Shown here piece by piece: positions 1 to 5,837 of a DNA stretch of 6,774 nucleotides. The stretch's first letter is position 1. Every line of letters begins with the position of its first letter. The notes below the pieces were generated by a model that saw only the letters and a list, made by a program, of their open reading frames with translations, was not told where the DNA came from and ran no database searches. Origin of the DNA: Paracoccaceae bacterium (GTDB taxonomy: Bacteria; Pseudomonadota; Alphaproteobacteria; Rhodobacterales; Rhodobacteraceae); NCBI GenBank assembly GCA_027080755.1, contig JALWQC010000193.1, positions 1 through 6,774 on the forward strand, read 5' to 3'. The translations under genes were made by a program, and so were the position numbers.

Positions 1-146
1 GGGCGGGCCTGCTCGGCCTGCGTGATACGGGCGGGGGGCTGTTTGCGCGACACGAAAGTCACCACAATCGCCACCCCGATGGCCAGCGCCAGCAGCAGAA
101 TGAAAATCCGTCCCAGAATGATCGTTACCGGAGTCTTGCCAGCCAT
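1..146 (-). CDS. N-terminal fragment of a single-pass membrane protein, possibly a secretion/efflux periplasmic adaptor
   Basis: Reading leftward from an ATG at 146, the frame stays open for 48 codons to the window edge. The product begins MAGKTPVTIILGRIF, then has one strongly hydrophobic stretch (about residues 8-31), followed by a positively charged Ser-Arg-Lys and a Pro/Gln/Glu/Ala-rich segment. That is the look of an N-terminal membrane anchor with the rest of the protein in the periplasm. A purine-rich ribosome site (AAAGGGG) lies 7 nt upstream of the ATG. The anchor followed by a short charged and proline-rich linker resembles RND/HlyD-type membrane-fusion proteins, but this is a guess from 48 residues; any bitopic membrane protein would fit. 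It is separated from the mutarotase gene by 131 bp and is probably not part of the sugar operon. The gene is real with fair confidence; the function is uncertain. Confidence 0.55.
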   Translation of the reverse strand, partial: MAGKTPVTIILGRIFILLLALAIGVAIVVTFVSRKQPPARITQAEQAR

Positions 147-277
147 GTTCTGCCCCTTTACCGTTACACCGTCCGGTGGTTGTATCGCATTTTTCGCGCC
201 CGTGCAGGTTTAATTCCGGACGGGCAGGATGCAGATAAGCTATCACCTTATAACTTGCAAGGGCTTTCCGGCCGGAC
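147..277. other. Intergenic gap with inverted repeats, no clear terminator
   Basis: These 131 bp separate the mutarotase stop from the start of the left-edge membrane protein. They contain a perfect 8-bp inverted repeat, CCGTCCGG (169-176) with CCGGACGG (216-223). A competing 6-bp hairpin pairs GCCCGT (198-203) with ACGGGC (220-225), and a loop-less palindrome TCCGGCCGGA lies at 267-276. None is followed by a clear T-run in the leftward direction, so I cannot call a rho-independent terminator. The AT-richer part around 230-260 could hold a leftward promoter for the membrane protein, but no convincing -35/-10 pair stands out. Confidence 0.4.
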
Positions 278-721
278 TCAGAAAATCACCCCTTTGCGCA
301 GGATAAAACAGCCGAACGGGCGGCTTTCGGTGCAGCTGACCACGCCAAAGGCCTGTTTTGCCCGCGGGTAGAAGGCCTGCCGCTCGATGCTGGACAGGGT
401 GGCGCCCTCGGGCATGGCGGCGGCGAGAATGTCGAAAACCTCGCGATGCACGGGGCCGATTTCATCGGGGGCATCGTCGATTTCCATGCGATAGGCGCAG
501 GCCTCGCTATAGGCATCGAGGGGCATCAGGGCGCAAACCATGCGCGCAATCGACGGCGCGTCAAAGCCGGGCATATGGATCGGCGCGCCCAGATACGTGC
601 CGGCGCTGACAGAGGTGGCGGGGAAGTTGGCATCCGCGATCACCAGTTCGTCCCCGTGTCCCATCCGCATCAGACAATCCAGCAGGTCGGCGGGCATTTC
701 CGGGGGAATTCCAAGTAGCAT
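278..721 (-). CDS. RbsD/FucU-family sugar mutarotase (FucU-like)
   Basis: This 147-residue protein has the usual size of the RbsD/FucU family (about 140). These are cytoplasmic enzymes that interconvert anomers or ring forms of monosaccharides. The N-terminal block MGHGDELVIADANFPATS (residues 20-37) has the His-22/Asp-24 pair that coincides in position with the conserved His of E. coli FucU. The C-terminal block (about residues 114-145) carries the family's R-x-x-FY-x-RA-x-x-AF pattern and ends in a FucU-like Leu-Arg-Lys-Gly-Val. The start is set at the ATG at 721 because an AGGAG lies 7 nt upstream. An in-frame TTG at 742 would place that site inside the gene and overlap the preceding hairpin. 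It is the last gene of the transporter cluster, 75 bp after the binding protein. From context the substrate is more likely methylthioribose or 5-deoxyribose than fucose; that is inference. A ribose-pyranase role is the alternative. Confidence 0.9.
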   Translation of the reverse strand: MLLGIPPEMPADLLDCLMRMGHGDELVIADANFPATSVSAGTYLGAPIHMPGFDAPSIARMVCALMPLDAYSEACAYRMEIDDAPDEIGPVHREVFDILAAAMPEGATLSSIERQAFYPRAKQAFGVVSCTESRPFGCFILRKGVIF

Positions 722-728
722 TTCCAGT

Positions 729-733
729 CTCCT
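729..733 (-). promoter_or_regulatory. Ribosome binding site deciding the mutarotase start
   Basis: AGGAG on the minus strand lies 7 nt before the ATG at 721. It favours this start over the in-frame TTG at 742, which has no comparable site because its upstream sequence is the stem of a hairpin. Confidence 0.7.
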
Positions 734-740
734 GTCTTGC

Positions 741-770
741 AAAAGGGCCGCGAGGTTTCCCCCGCGGCCC
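741..770 (-). terminator. GC-rich hairpin plus TTTT between binding protein and mutarotase (terminator or attenuator)
   Basis: On the minus strand GGGCCGCG (770-763) pairs perfectly with CGCGGCCC (752-745) around a 10-nt loop, followed directly by TTTT (744-741) and then GC. It sits 26 nt after the stop codon of the binding-protein gene. The stem is very stable, but the T-run is short. It may therefore be a partial terminator or 3'-end stabiliser that lowers expression of the downstream mutarotase rather than ending the operon. The mutarotase ribosome site begins 8 nt past the T-run. Confidence 0.6.
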
Positions 771-796
771 TGTGTTTATCTATCCGGTGCCGGGGC

Positions 797-1846
797 TTAG
801 CGCGGCGGCAGCGGCATCCATGCCGGAACGGCAACATCCGCATGGGCAAACTGCGGCAGCTTGGCGCCCAGCTCTTCCATGTTCTTGATGTCCAGATCGT
901 TCAGCATTTTCTGCGTGATCAGGGTCGGCGGGATGATCACGTTGTGGCCCGGGTTTTCACCGGCCAGCAGCATGGCCAGCGCGCGCACGGAAACCTCGCC
1001 CACAACGGCGGGGTTGGTGGCGGCGGTGGCGGCCCAGGCGGAACCCGGCTCGCGCATGGCGGCGATGTCGGATGTGGACACATCGGCGGAATAGATGTCG
1101 ATCTGGTCGGAGAGTCCGGCCTCGTCCACAGCGATTTTCACACCTTTGGCGAATTCGTCATAGGGTGCGAACATAACGGTGATGTCCGGATGTGCCTGCA
1201 GAACCGAGCGTGCCTGGTTGGCAACCGAGTTGGCAATCGGGTTGTCGAGCGTACCGAAGACGGCAACCTCGTCGATGCCCGGATACTTGGCCTTGAACTC
1301 GCGCCATGTTTCGTCGCGACGGTCCAGCGGGGCAATGCCCGGAACATAGACGTAGCCGGCTTTCCATGCCTCGCCATTATCGGCAATGGCCTGTTCCAGC
1401 GCCAGACGGGCCAGATCGCGGTCGGACTGTTCCACCTGCGGGATGGCGTCGTTTTTCACGTCAACGTCAAAGGCCACAACCTTGATGCCGGCGTCGATGG
1501 CGCGCTGTGCGGCGTCCTGCATGGATTCGGTCAGCCCGTGCTGGATGATGATCCCGGCCACACCAAGCGCGATGGCCTGGTCAACCAGATCGGCCTGCAG
1601 CGCGGCATCCTGGCGGCTGTCAAAGACGCGCAGGTCTACGCCGAGCGCCTTGGACTGTGCTTCCACGCCCGACAGATAGGCCTGAAAGAAATCGCCGGTG
1701 GACAGATAGCGCACCAGCGCGATTTTCACATTGCCCGCGTTGTCAAAAGGGGCGGGCATGTCGCCGGCAAAGGCTGCCCCGGCTGTTGCGCCGAGCGCGA
1801 TGGCACTTGCGGCCATTTTCATAAAGATTCGACGTGTTAGTGTCAT
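797..1846 (-). CDS. Periplasmic sugar-binding protein of a ribose-type ABC transporter
   Basis: This 349-residue protein is a periplasmic-binding-protein type I (ribose/galactose-binding, Peripla_BP_4-like) substrate receptor. Residues 1-27 form a signal peptide with a Tat-like TRRIFMK motif (Arg-5, Arg-6), a modest Ala-rich hydrophobic core and a likely AFA/GD cleavage. There is no lipobox Cys, so the mature protein should be soluble in the periplasm. Mature landmarks follow the family: KIALVRYLSTGDFFQAYLSG (41-60, the position of the ribose-binding 'NPFF' strand), a VAGIII strand (96-101), KVVAFDVDV (122-130), MFAPYDEFAKG (225-235) and a final lobe with SADVSTSDI (253-261). At the site where E. 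coli RbsB has its Asp-Arg ligand pair, this protein has Asp then Val, suggesting a ligand other than ribose. The start ATG has GGGAG 7-8 nt upstream. It lies third in the ATPase-permease-receptor order, 33 bp after the permease. Methylthioribose as ligand is inferred from the divergent mtnKA genes only. Confidence 0.9.
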   Translation of the reverse strand: MTLTRRIFMKMAASAIALGATAGAAFAGDMPAPFDNAGNVKIALVRYLSTGDFFQAYLSGVEAQSKALGVDLRVFDSRQDAALQADLVDQAIALGVAGIIIQHGLTESMQDAAQRAIDAGIKVVAFDVDVKNDAIPQVEQSDRDLARLALEQAIADNGEAWKAGYVYVPGIAPLDRRDETWREFKAKYPGIDEVAVFGTLDNPIANSVANQARSVLQAHPDITVMFAPYDEFAKGVKIAVDEAGLSDQIDIYSADVSTSDIAAMREPGSAWAATAATNPAVVGEVSVRALAMLLAGENPGHNVIIPPTLITQKMLNDLDIKNMEELGAKLPQFAHADVAVPAWMPLPPR

Positions 1847-1879
1847 TTGGTTTTCTCCCGGTTAGTTGGTTGTTTTGCC

Positions 1880-2932
1880 CTAATGGGCCGTGCCCCCGCG
1901 CCGTGACAGCGCGAAGGTAAAGACAAGGGCGACGACAAGCACGGCCCCCTTGACAAAATCCTGCGTATAGTAGGGGGCATTCATCATCGTCAGACCCTGC
2001 AACAGGATACCGATGAACAGGGCCCCGATGATGGTGCCGAACACATTCGGTTTCGCCGCGCCCAGCACCGCAAAGCCGATCAGCGCCGCCGCCACCGAAT
2101 CCAGCAACAGATTGTTGCCCGATGCAATGTCGCCCCGACCCAGACGCGCCGCCAGCAATATCCCCCCGATAGAGGCCAGCACACCCGAAATCATATAGGC
2201 GATAATCTTGTATTTGTTTACATTCGTCCCCGCCAAAGAGGCCGCCCGCTCGTTAGAGCCGATGGCATACATCAGACGCCCGTGGCGGGTCATCTCCATG
2301 AAAATCCAGACCAGAACGGCCACGACCAGCAGCACGATCACCGAAACGGGGATCAGGTTGTCGATGAAAAAGTCCAGACGGTGCCGCCCCAGCGCCAGAA
2401 AGGTCTTGGAAAACGTGCCGGTGGTGACGCGCCCGTCCGGCAGGGTCATGCCCGTGGAAATAGAGCGCCCCTCGGTCGGGATACGTTGCAGCCCTACCAG
2501 CAGGAACATCATGCCCAGGGTTGCCAGCAGGTCCGGCACCTTCATCTTGACGATCAGCAGGCCGTTAACCAGCCCGACCAGCGCCCCCATGGCCAGCGCC
2601 AGCGTTACCGCCCAGAAGGCATTCATTTCCCAGACCACCATCACATAGGAGGACAGCATCAGCGCCGTGGTCGCGGTAGAGCCGATCGACAGGTCGAAAC
2701 CGTCCACCACCAGCGTAACCGTCACCCCCAGCGCCAGAATGCCGGTAATGGCCACGGACTGGAAGATGAAAACAGCGCTATAGGGGCCGGCGAAACCGTC
2801 GGCAAAGACGCTGAAAAAGATGATCATGCCGATCAGAAGGGCCAGAAAGCCGTATTTGATCGCCAGATCCATCGGCGTCAGCCTGGCCTTTTTGTGTTCG
2901 GGTGTTGCGGAAGTCTCAGCTTGCATGTTCAT
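1880..2932 (-). CDS. Ribose-type ABC transporter permease (BPD_transp_2 family)
   Basis: This 350-residue inner-membrane protein forms the pore of the sugar importer, probably as a homodimer because only one permease gene is present. It has a 25-residue hydrophilic N-terminus and then multiple hydrophobic helices, for example at about 27-45, 54-76, 106-128, 192-211, 243-263 and 299-316. The family mark VDGFDLSIGS lies at 76-85. The cytoplasmic coupling loop RLMYAIGSNERAASLAGTNV (219-238) matches the 'YAIGGNxxAAxLSGI' pattern of RbsC-like permeases. The length is slightly above RbsC (about 320), partly from the N-terminal extension and a loop near 150-185. The ATG at 2932 overlaps the end of the ATPase gene by 17 bp, which implies translational coupling. 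Its ribosome site is weak (GGGCA directly before the ATG), and the ATG two codons later is an alternative start. Confidence 0.93.
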   Translation of the reverse strand: MNMQAETSATPEHKKARLTPMDLAIKYGFLALLIGMIIFFSVFADGFAGPYSAVFIFQSVAITGILALGVTVTLVVDGFDLSIGSTATTALMLSSYVMVVWEMNAFWAVTLALAMGALVGLVNGLLIVKMKVPDLLATLGMMFLLVGLQRIPTEGRSISTGMTLPDGRVTTGTFSKTFLALGRHRLDFFIDNLIPVSVIVLLVVAVLVWIFMEMTRHGRLMYAIGSNERAASLAGTNVNKYKIIAYMISGVLASIGGILLAARLGRGDIASGNNLLLDSVAAALIGFAVLGAAKPNVFGTIIGALFIGILLQGLTMMNAPYYTQDFVKGAVLVVALVFTFALSRRGGTAH

Positions 2933-4439
2933 TGCCCATTGTTTCGCTTTGCTGTCCGGCCACTTCGGCCAGAACCTGCTTCATGTCGATGTCTTTGTTG
3001 ATGTGGTCGCCCACGACGGTCTGTTCGTTCATCACCAGAATCCGGTCGGCGATTTCCACCGCCTCGTCCATTTCGGCCACCATCACCACCGTAGCACGTC
3101 CTTTGGATGTCTCGCGGATTTTCTGCCCGATGTCGCGGCGCGCCTTGATGTCCACGCCCTGGAAAGGCTCGTCCAGAACCAGCAGGCTCGATTCCTCGGC
3201 CAGCCAGCGGCCGACCATGACCTTTTGCTGGTTGCCCCCCGACAGGCTGCCGATTTCGTCGCTTTCATGCTGGCAGACAATGCCCAGATCGTTGACGATC
3301 CGTTCGGCCGTGCGCTGTTCGCTGCGTTTGTTCAGGAAGGTGCCGCTGGAATGGCGGTCCAGGAAGGGGATGGTGATATTTTTCGTAATATCGAACGCCT
3401 GGACCACGGCATTGCTGGCACGGTCCTTGGGACAAAGAAAGACGCCCGACTCGATGGCCTGACGTTGGCTGGCGGGCCGGTAGGGAGCGCCCCTCAGGGT
3501 CATCTCCCCGCTAACAGGTTTGGCGAGTCCGAACAGGATGTCGGCCAGTTCGGTTTTGCCGCTGCCGACAAGGCCGGTGATGGCCACCACCTCGTTGGCG
3601 CGCAGATCCAGCGAAAACGGGCGCGAGCCCTCGCGGATCTGCAGGTTTTTCAATTCCAGAACCGGCGCGCCGGGGGCGGCGATATCCAGATCCACATCGC
3701 TCATACTGTGGCCCAGCATGGCGTCCACGGCGGCCTCGTAATCCAGAGGTTTCTGGTCAAACAGGCCGGAAATCTTCCCGTCGCGCATGGAAACGATCCG
3801 GTCGGCGATGCGGCGGATGTCGGACATGCGGTGCGAGATATACAGGATCGCAACCCCGGAATCGCGCAGACGGTCCAGCAGATCGAACAGGCGCGCCGCC
3901 TCTACCGCGGACAGGGACGAGGTCGGCTCGTCGAGAATCAGCAATTTCGGTTTGTGCGCCATGGCACGCGCGATGGCGACCATCTGGCGGTCGGCGAGGC
4001 CCAGCTCGCTGACCGGCTGCGTGACATCCACCTTCAGCGCCATGGTTGCGGCAATCTTGCGCGCGGCGTCGCGGGTCTTGCGTTTGTTCAGGAAAAACCC
4101 GCCGCCCGGCTTGGCCAGACTGTCCAGCATCAGGTTGGAGGCCACATCCAGATCGGGGATCACCCCGTCGTTAATGCTTTGATGCACCGTAACAATTCCG
4201 GCGCGGATCGCCTCGGCCGGAGTGGCGGGGGTGAAGGGTGTGCCATATAGCGAGATCGTGCCGCCATTGGCCTTGTGCACCCCGCAAAGCACCTTCACCA
4301 GCGTGGATTTCCCCGCGCCGTTGGCCCCCATCAGGACCGTTACCTCGCCGGCATTCAAAGACAGGTCAATCCCGCGAAGAACCTTGTTCTCGCCGAAGAC
4401 TTTCGTGATGTCGTTAATCTCTACAGCTGTTTTCTGCAC
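2916..4439 (-). CDS. Double-domain sugar ABC transporter ATPase (RbsA/MglA-like)
   Basis: This 507-residue cytoplasmic protein has two fused nucleotide-binding domains and the usual size for RbsA (about 500). It powers the adjacent permease. Domain 1 has Walker A GANGAGKST (38-46), a degenerate signature ELGLADRQ (145-152), Walker B LLILDEPTSSL (166-176) and switch His-203. Domain 2 has Walker A GLVGSGKTE (289-297), a canonical LSGGNQQK signature (399-406) and Walker B LLVLDEPFQGVD (419-430). Its H-loop position reads VAEMDEA with no His, as is common in this family. The start is set at GTG 4439 because GGGAGG lies 7 nt upstream and the family's conserved sequence begins a few residues later. 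A longer frame from a TTG at 4484 would run through the promoter and has no ribosome site. It is first in the leftward operon; its 3' end overlaps the permease start. Sugar specificity cannot be read from the ATPase. Confidence 0.94.
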   Translation of the reverse strand: MQKTAVEINDITKVFGENKVLRGIDLSLNAGEVTVLMGANGAGKSTLVKVLCGVHKANGGTISLYGTPFTPATPAEAIRAGIVTVHQSINDGVIPDLDVASNLMLDSLAKPGGGFFLNKRKTRDAARKIAATMALKVDVTQPVSELGLADRQMVAIARAMAHKPKLLILDEPTSSLSAVEAARLFDLLDRLRDSGVAILYISHRMSDIRRIADRIVSMRDGKISGLFDQKPLDYEAAVDAMLGHSMSDVDLDIAAPGAPVLELKNLQIREGSRPFSLDLRANEVVAITGLVGSGKTELADILFGLAKPVSGEMTLRGAPYRPASQRQAIESGVFLCPKDRASNAVVQAFDITKNITIPFLDRHSSGTFLNKRSEQRTAERIVNDLGIVCQHESDEIGSLSGGNQQKVMVGRWLAEESSLLVLDEPFQGVDIKARRDIGQKIRETSKGRATVVMVAEMDEAVEIADRILVMNEQTVVGDHINKDIDMKQVLAEVAGQQSETMGNEHAS

Positions 4440-4446
4440 CGGTTTT

Positions 4447-4452
4447 CCTCCC
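4447..4452 (-). promoter_or_regulatory. Strong ribosome binding site fixing a GTG start for the ATPase
   Basis: GGGAGG on the minus strand lies 7 nt before GTG at 4439. No similar site precedes the upstream TTG at 4484, so the GTG start is preferred. Confidence 0.75.
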
Positions 4453-4461
4453 TGGTCGGGA

Positions 4462-4491
4462 AACCTAACGACGGATTCTGGCAATTGTCAA
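4462..4491 (-). promoter_or_regulatory. Predicted leftward promoter for the transporter operon
   Basis: On the minus strand a perfect TTGACA (4491-4486) is followed after 18 nt by TAGGTT (4467-4462), a weak -10 match that keeps the important T1, A2 and T6. Transcription would begin near 4455, leaving a leader of only about 15 nt that still includes the GGGAGG site. The -35 lies inside the inverted repeat. The spacing and the poor -10 leave room for doubt. Confidence 0.4.
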
Positions 4492-4509
4492 CAACTATTG
4501 ACATTTGCC
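4480..4509. promoter_or_regulatory. 30-bp imperfect inverted repeat, candidate operator for both divergent operons
   Basis: The left half GGCAATTGTCAACAA (4480-4494) and the reverse complement of the right half, GGCAAATGTCAATAG (from 4509-4495), agree at 12 of 15 positions with no spacer. The conserved arm is GGCAA-N-TGTCAA. Each half includes a TTGACA hexamer pointing outward, so a dimeric repressor bound here would cover the -35 regions of both operons. The TTGTCAA-type arm is reminiscent of GntR- or LacI-class operators, but I cannot assign a family, and no regulator gene is in view. Confidence 0.55.
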
Positions 4510-4525
4510 TGTTTGTCGGGATTAT
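4498..4525 (+). promoter_or_regulatory. Predicted rightward promoter for mtnK-mtnA
   Basis: A perfect TTGACA at 4498-4503 is followed after 16 nt by GATTAT (4520-4525), which matches four of six -10 bases including A2 and the final T. Transcription would start near 4532, about 40 nt before the mtnK ATG. The -35 lies in the right arm of the inverted repeat. Confidence 0.5.
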
Positions 4526-4571
4526 CGGGATAAAGGCGCAATGCAAGCGCAGGCCTGCACGGAGGAATGGA

Positions 4572-5837
4572 ATGACGGAAACTGCAACAAACTATGCCCC
4601 GTTAACGGTGGAAACCCTGCCCGGGCGACTCGGCGGGATCAAGGCTATTGCCGATCGTCTGGGGGCCGATACGTCGAAATGGCGCTCCAAAGAGGTGGGG
4701 GATGGCAACCTCAATCTGGTGTTTATCGTCGAAAGCGACCAGGGCAAGGTGATTGTCAAACAGGCGCTGCCCTATGTGCGTCTTGTGGGCGACAGCTGGC
4801 CGCTGCCGCTGAAGCGGGCCTATTACGAATACAACGCCCTGATCCGTCAGGCGGAACGGGATCCGGGCATCGTCCCCGAGGTGTATCATTTCGACGAGGA
4901 ACAGGCCATTATCGCGATGGAGTTCCTGCACCCCCATATCATCCTGCGCCAGTCGCTGATGGCCGGCCAGAAGATCGACGGTCTGGCCGAAACGCTGGGC
5001 AAGTTTCTGGCACGCACGCTGTTTCGGGGCTCGGATCTGTCGATGGATACGGCGAAACGCAAGGCCGACGTGCGCCTGTTCGCCGAAAGCGTGGAGCTGT
5101 GTGATATTACCGAAACGCTGGTGTTCAGCGACCCCTATTTCGAGGCGGAGCGCAACCACCACACCCCCGGGCTGGACCCGATTGTCAGGGAATTGCGCGC
5201 CGATATCGACCTGAAGGTCGGGGCGCAGGATATGAAAGCGAAATTTGCCAACAACGCCGAAACCATGCTGCACGGGGATTTCCATACCGGCAGCGTCATG
5301 GTGACCCCCACGGACACCAAGGTCATCGACCCCGAGTTCGCGCTCTACGGGCCGATGGGGTTCGATATCGGTATGTTGCTCGGCAATTTCTGGATGGCGT
5401 ATTTCGCCCAACCCGGCCACGGGGCCGACCGGGCGGAATATCAGGAATGGATCCTCGGCGTAGTGGATGGAATTTGGGCCGAATTCTCCACCGAATTCTC
5501 GCGTCTGTGGCGCGAGGAGCGCACGGGGATCCTGTATGAACGCAGCCTGTTCGAGGATCAGGGCCAGCCGCTCGGTTCCGAACAGGCGCTGGCGGCGCGG
5601 TTGCAGATGATCTGGGAAGACACGCTGGGATTCGCCGGCGTAGAGATCATCCGCCGCACGCTTAGCCTGGCACATATTGCGGAAAACGATTCGATCGAGG
5701 AGGAAGCCCTGCGCGCCGACTGCGAGGGCAGGGGCCTGCGTCTGGGCCGCCAGCTGGTGGTGAACCGGGGCCACATGGGGGCGATGGCCTCTGTTAACGA
5801 TCTGGCACGACAAATTGCACAGGAGGCAACAGTATGA
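4572..5837 (+). CDS. mtnK: 5-methylthioribose kinase
   Basis: This 421-residue cytoplasmic kinase uses ATP to phosphorylate C1 of 5-methylthioribose (MTR), giving MTR-1-phosphate, the entry step for recycling MTR in methionine salvage. It has the aminoglycoside-phosphotransferase/protein-kinase-like fold. Visible marks are the nucleotide loop [10 protein letters not shown] (42-51), the ATP-site lysine in [11 protein letters not shown] (60-70), [15 protein letters not shown] (73-87), the catalytic loop LHGDFHTGS (233-241, Asp-236) and the metal-binding [13 protein letters not shown] (253-265, DxE motif). The length is normal for the family (about 400-420). The start ATG at 4572 has GGAGG 6 nt upstream; the frame extends further upstream, but only through the promoter. 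The stop overlaps the mtnA start (ATGA). Homologues acting on 5-deoxyribose exist, so dual use is possible. Confidence 0.95.
   Translation: MTETATNYAPLTVETLPGRLGGIKAIADRLGADTSKWRSKEVGDGNLNLVFIVESDQGKVIVKQALPYVRLVGDSWPLPLKRAYYEYNALIRQAERDPGIVPEVYHFDEEQAIIAMEFLHPHIILRQSLMAGQKIDGLAETLGKFLARTLFRGSDLSMDTAKRKADVRLFAESVELCDITETLVFSDPYFEAERNHHTPGLDPIVRELRADIDLKVGAQDMKAKFANNAETMLHGDFHTGSVMVTPTDTKVIDPEFALYGPMGFDIGMLLGNFWMAYFAQPGHGADRAEYQEWILGVVDGIWAEFSTEFSRLWREERTGILYERSLFEDQGQPLGSEQALAARLQMIWEDTLGFAGVEIIRRTLSLAHIAENDSIEEEALRADCEGRGLRLGRQLVVNRGHMGAMASVNDLARQIAQEATV
5821..5826 (+). promoter_or_regulatory. Consensus ribosome binding site for mtnA inside the end of mtnK
   Basis: A perfect AGGAGG lies 7 nt before the mtnA ATG at 5834, within the last codons of mtnK. 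Together with the ATGA stop/start overlap it points to coupled and efficient translation of the isomerase. Confidence 0.75.

Noticed and set aside
198..225. Rho-independent terminator after the mutarotase gene
   Set aside because: The 6-bp stem has a 16-nt loop and is not followed by a T-run in the leftward direction.
737..1840. Long + strand open frame (367 codons) opposite the receptor gene
   Set aside because: It is antisense to a clearly recognisable receptor, shows Gly/His/Arg-rich low-grade composition with no known motif, and is a typical high-GC shadow frame.
2820..4250. Long + strand open frame (476 codons) opposite the ATPase and permease start
   Set aside because: The opposite strand has both Walker sites and the ABC signature in perfect frame. 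This frame has no domain features and no ribosome site.
4440..4484. N-terminal extension of the ATPase to a TTG at 4484
   Set aside because: The extra 15 codons lie over the predicted promoter and lack a ribosome site, while GTG 4439 has GGGAGG at ideal spacing.
4275..4571. N-terminal extension of mtnK by 99 codons
   Set aside because: It would run through the ATPase gene and the divergent promoter. The ATG at 4572 has a good ribosome site and matches the family length.
4526..4571. SAM riboswitch or other methionine-responsive leader upstream of mtnK
   Set aside because: The predicted leader is only about 40 nt. It has a loop-less palindrome GCAGGCCTGC (4549-4558) but none of the conserved SAM-II or SAM-I core, and no terminator/antiterminator pair.
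4602..5813. Minus-strand open frame (403 codons) opposite mtnK
   Set aside because: It mirrors mtnK almost end to end, and its composition is that of a GC-rich complement. The kinase motifs are unambiguous on the + strand.
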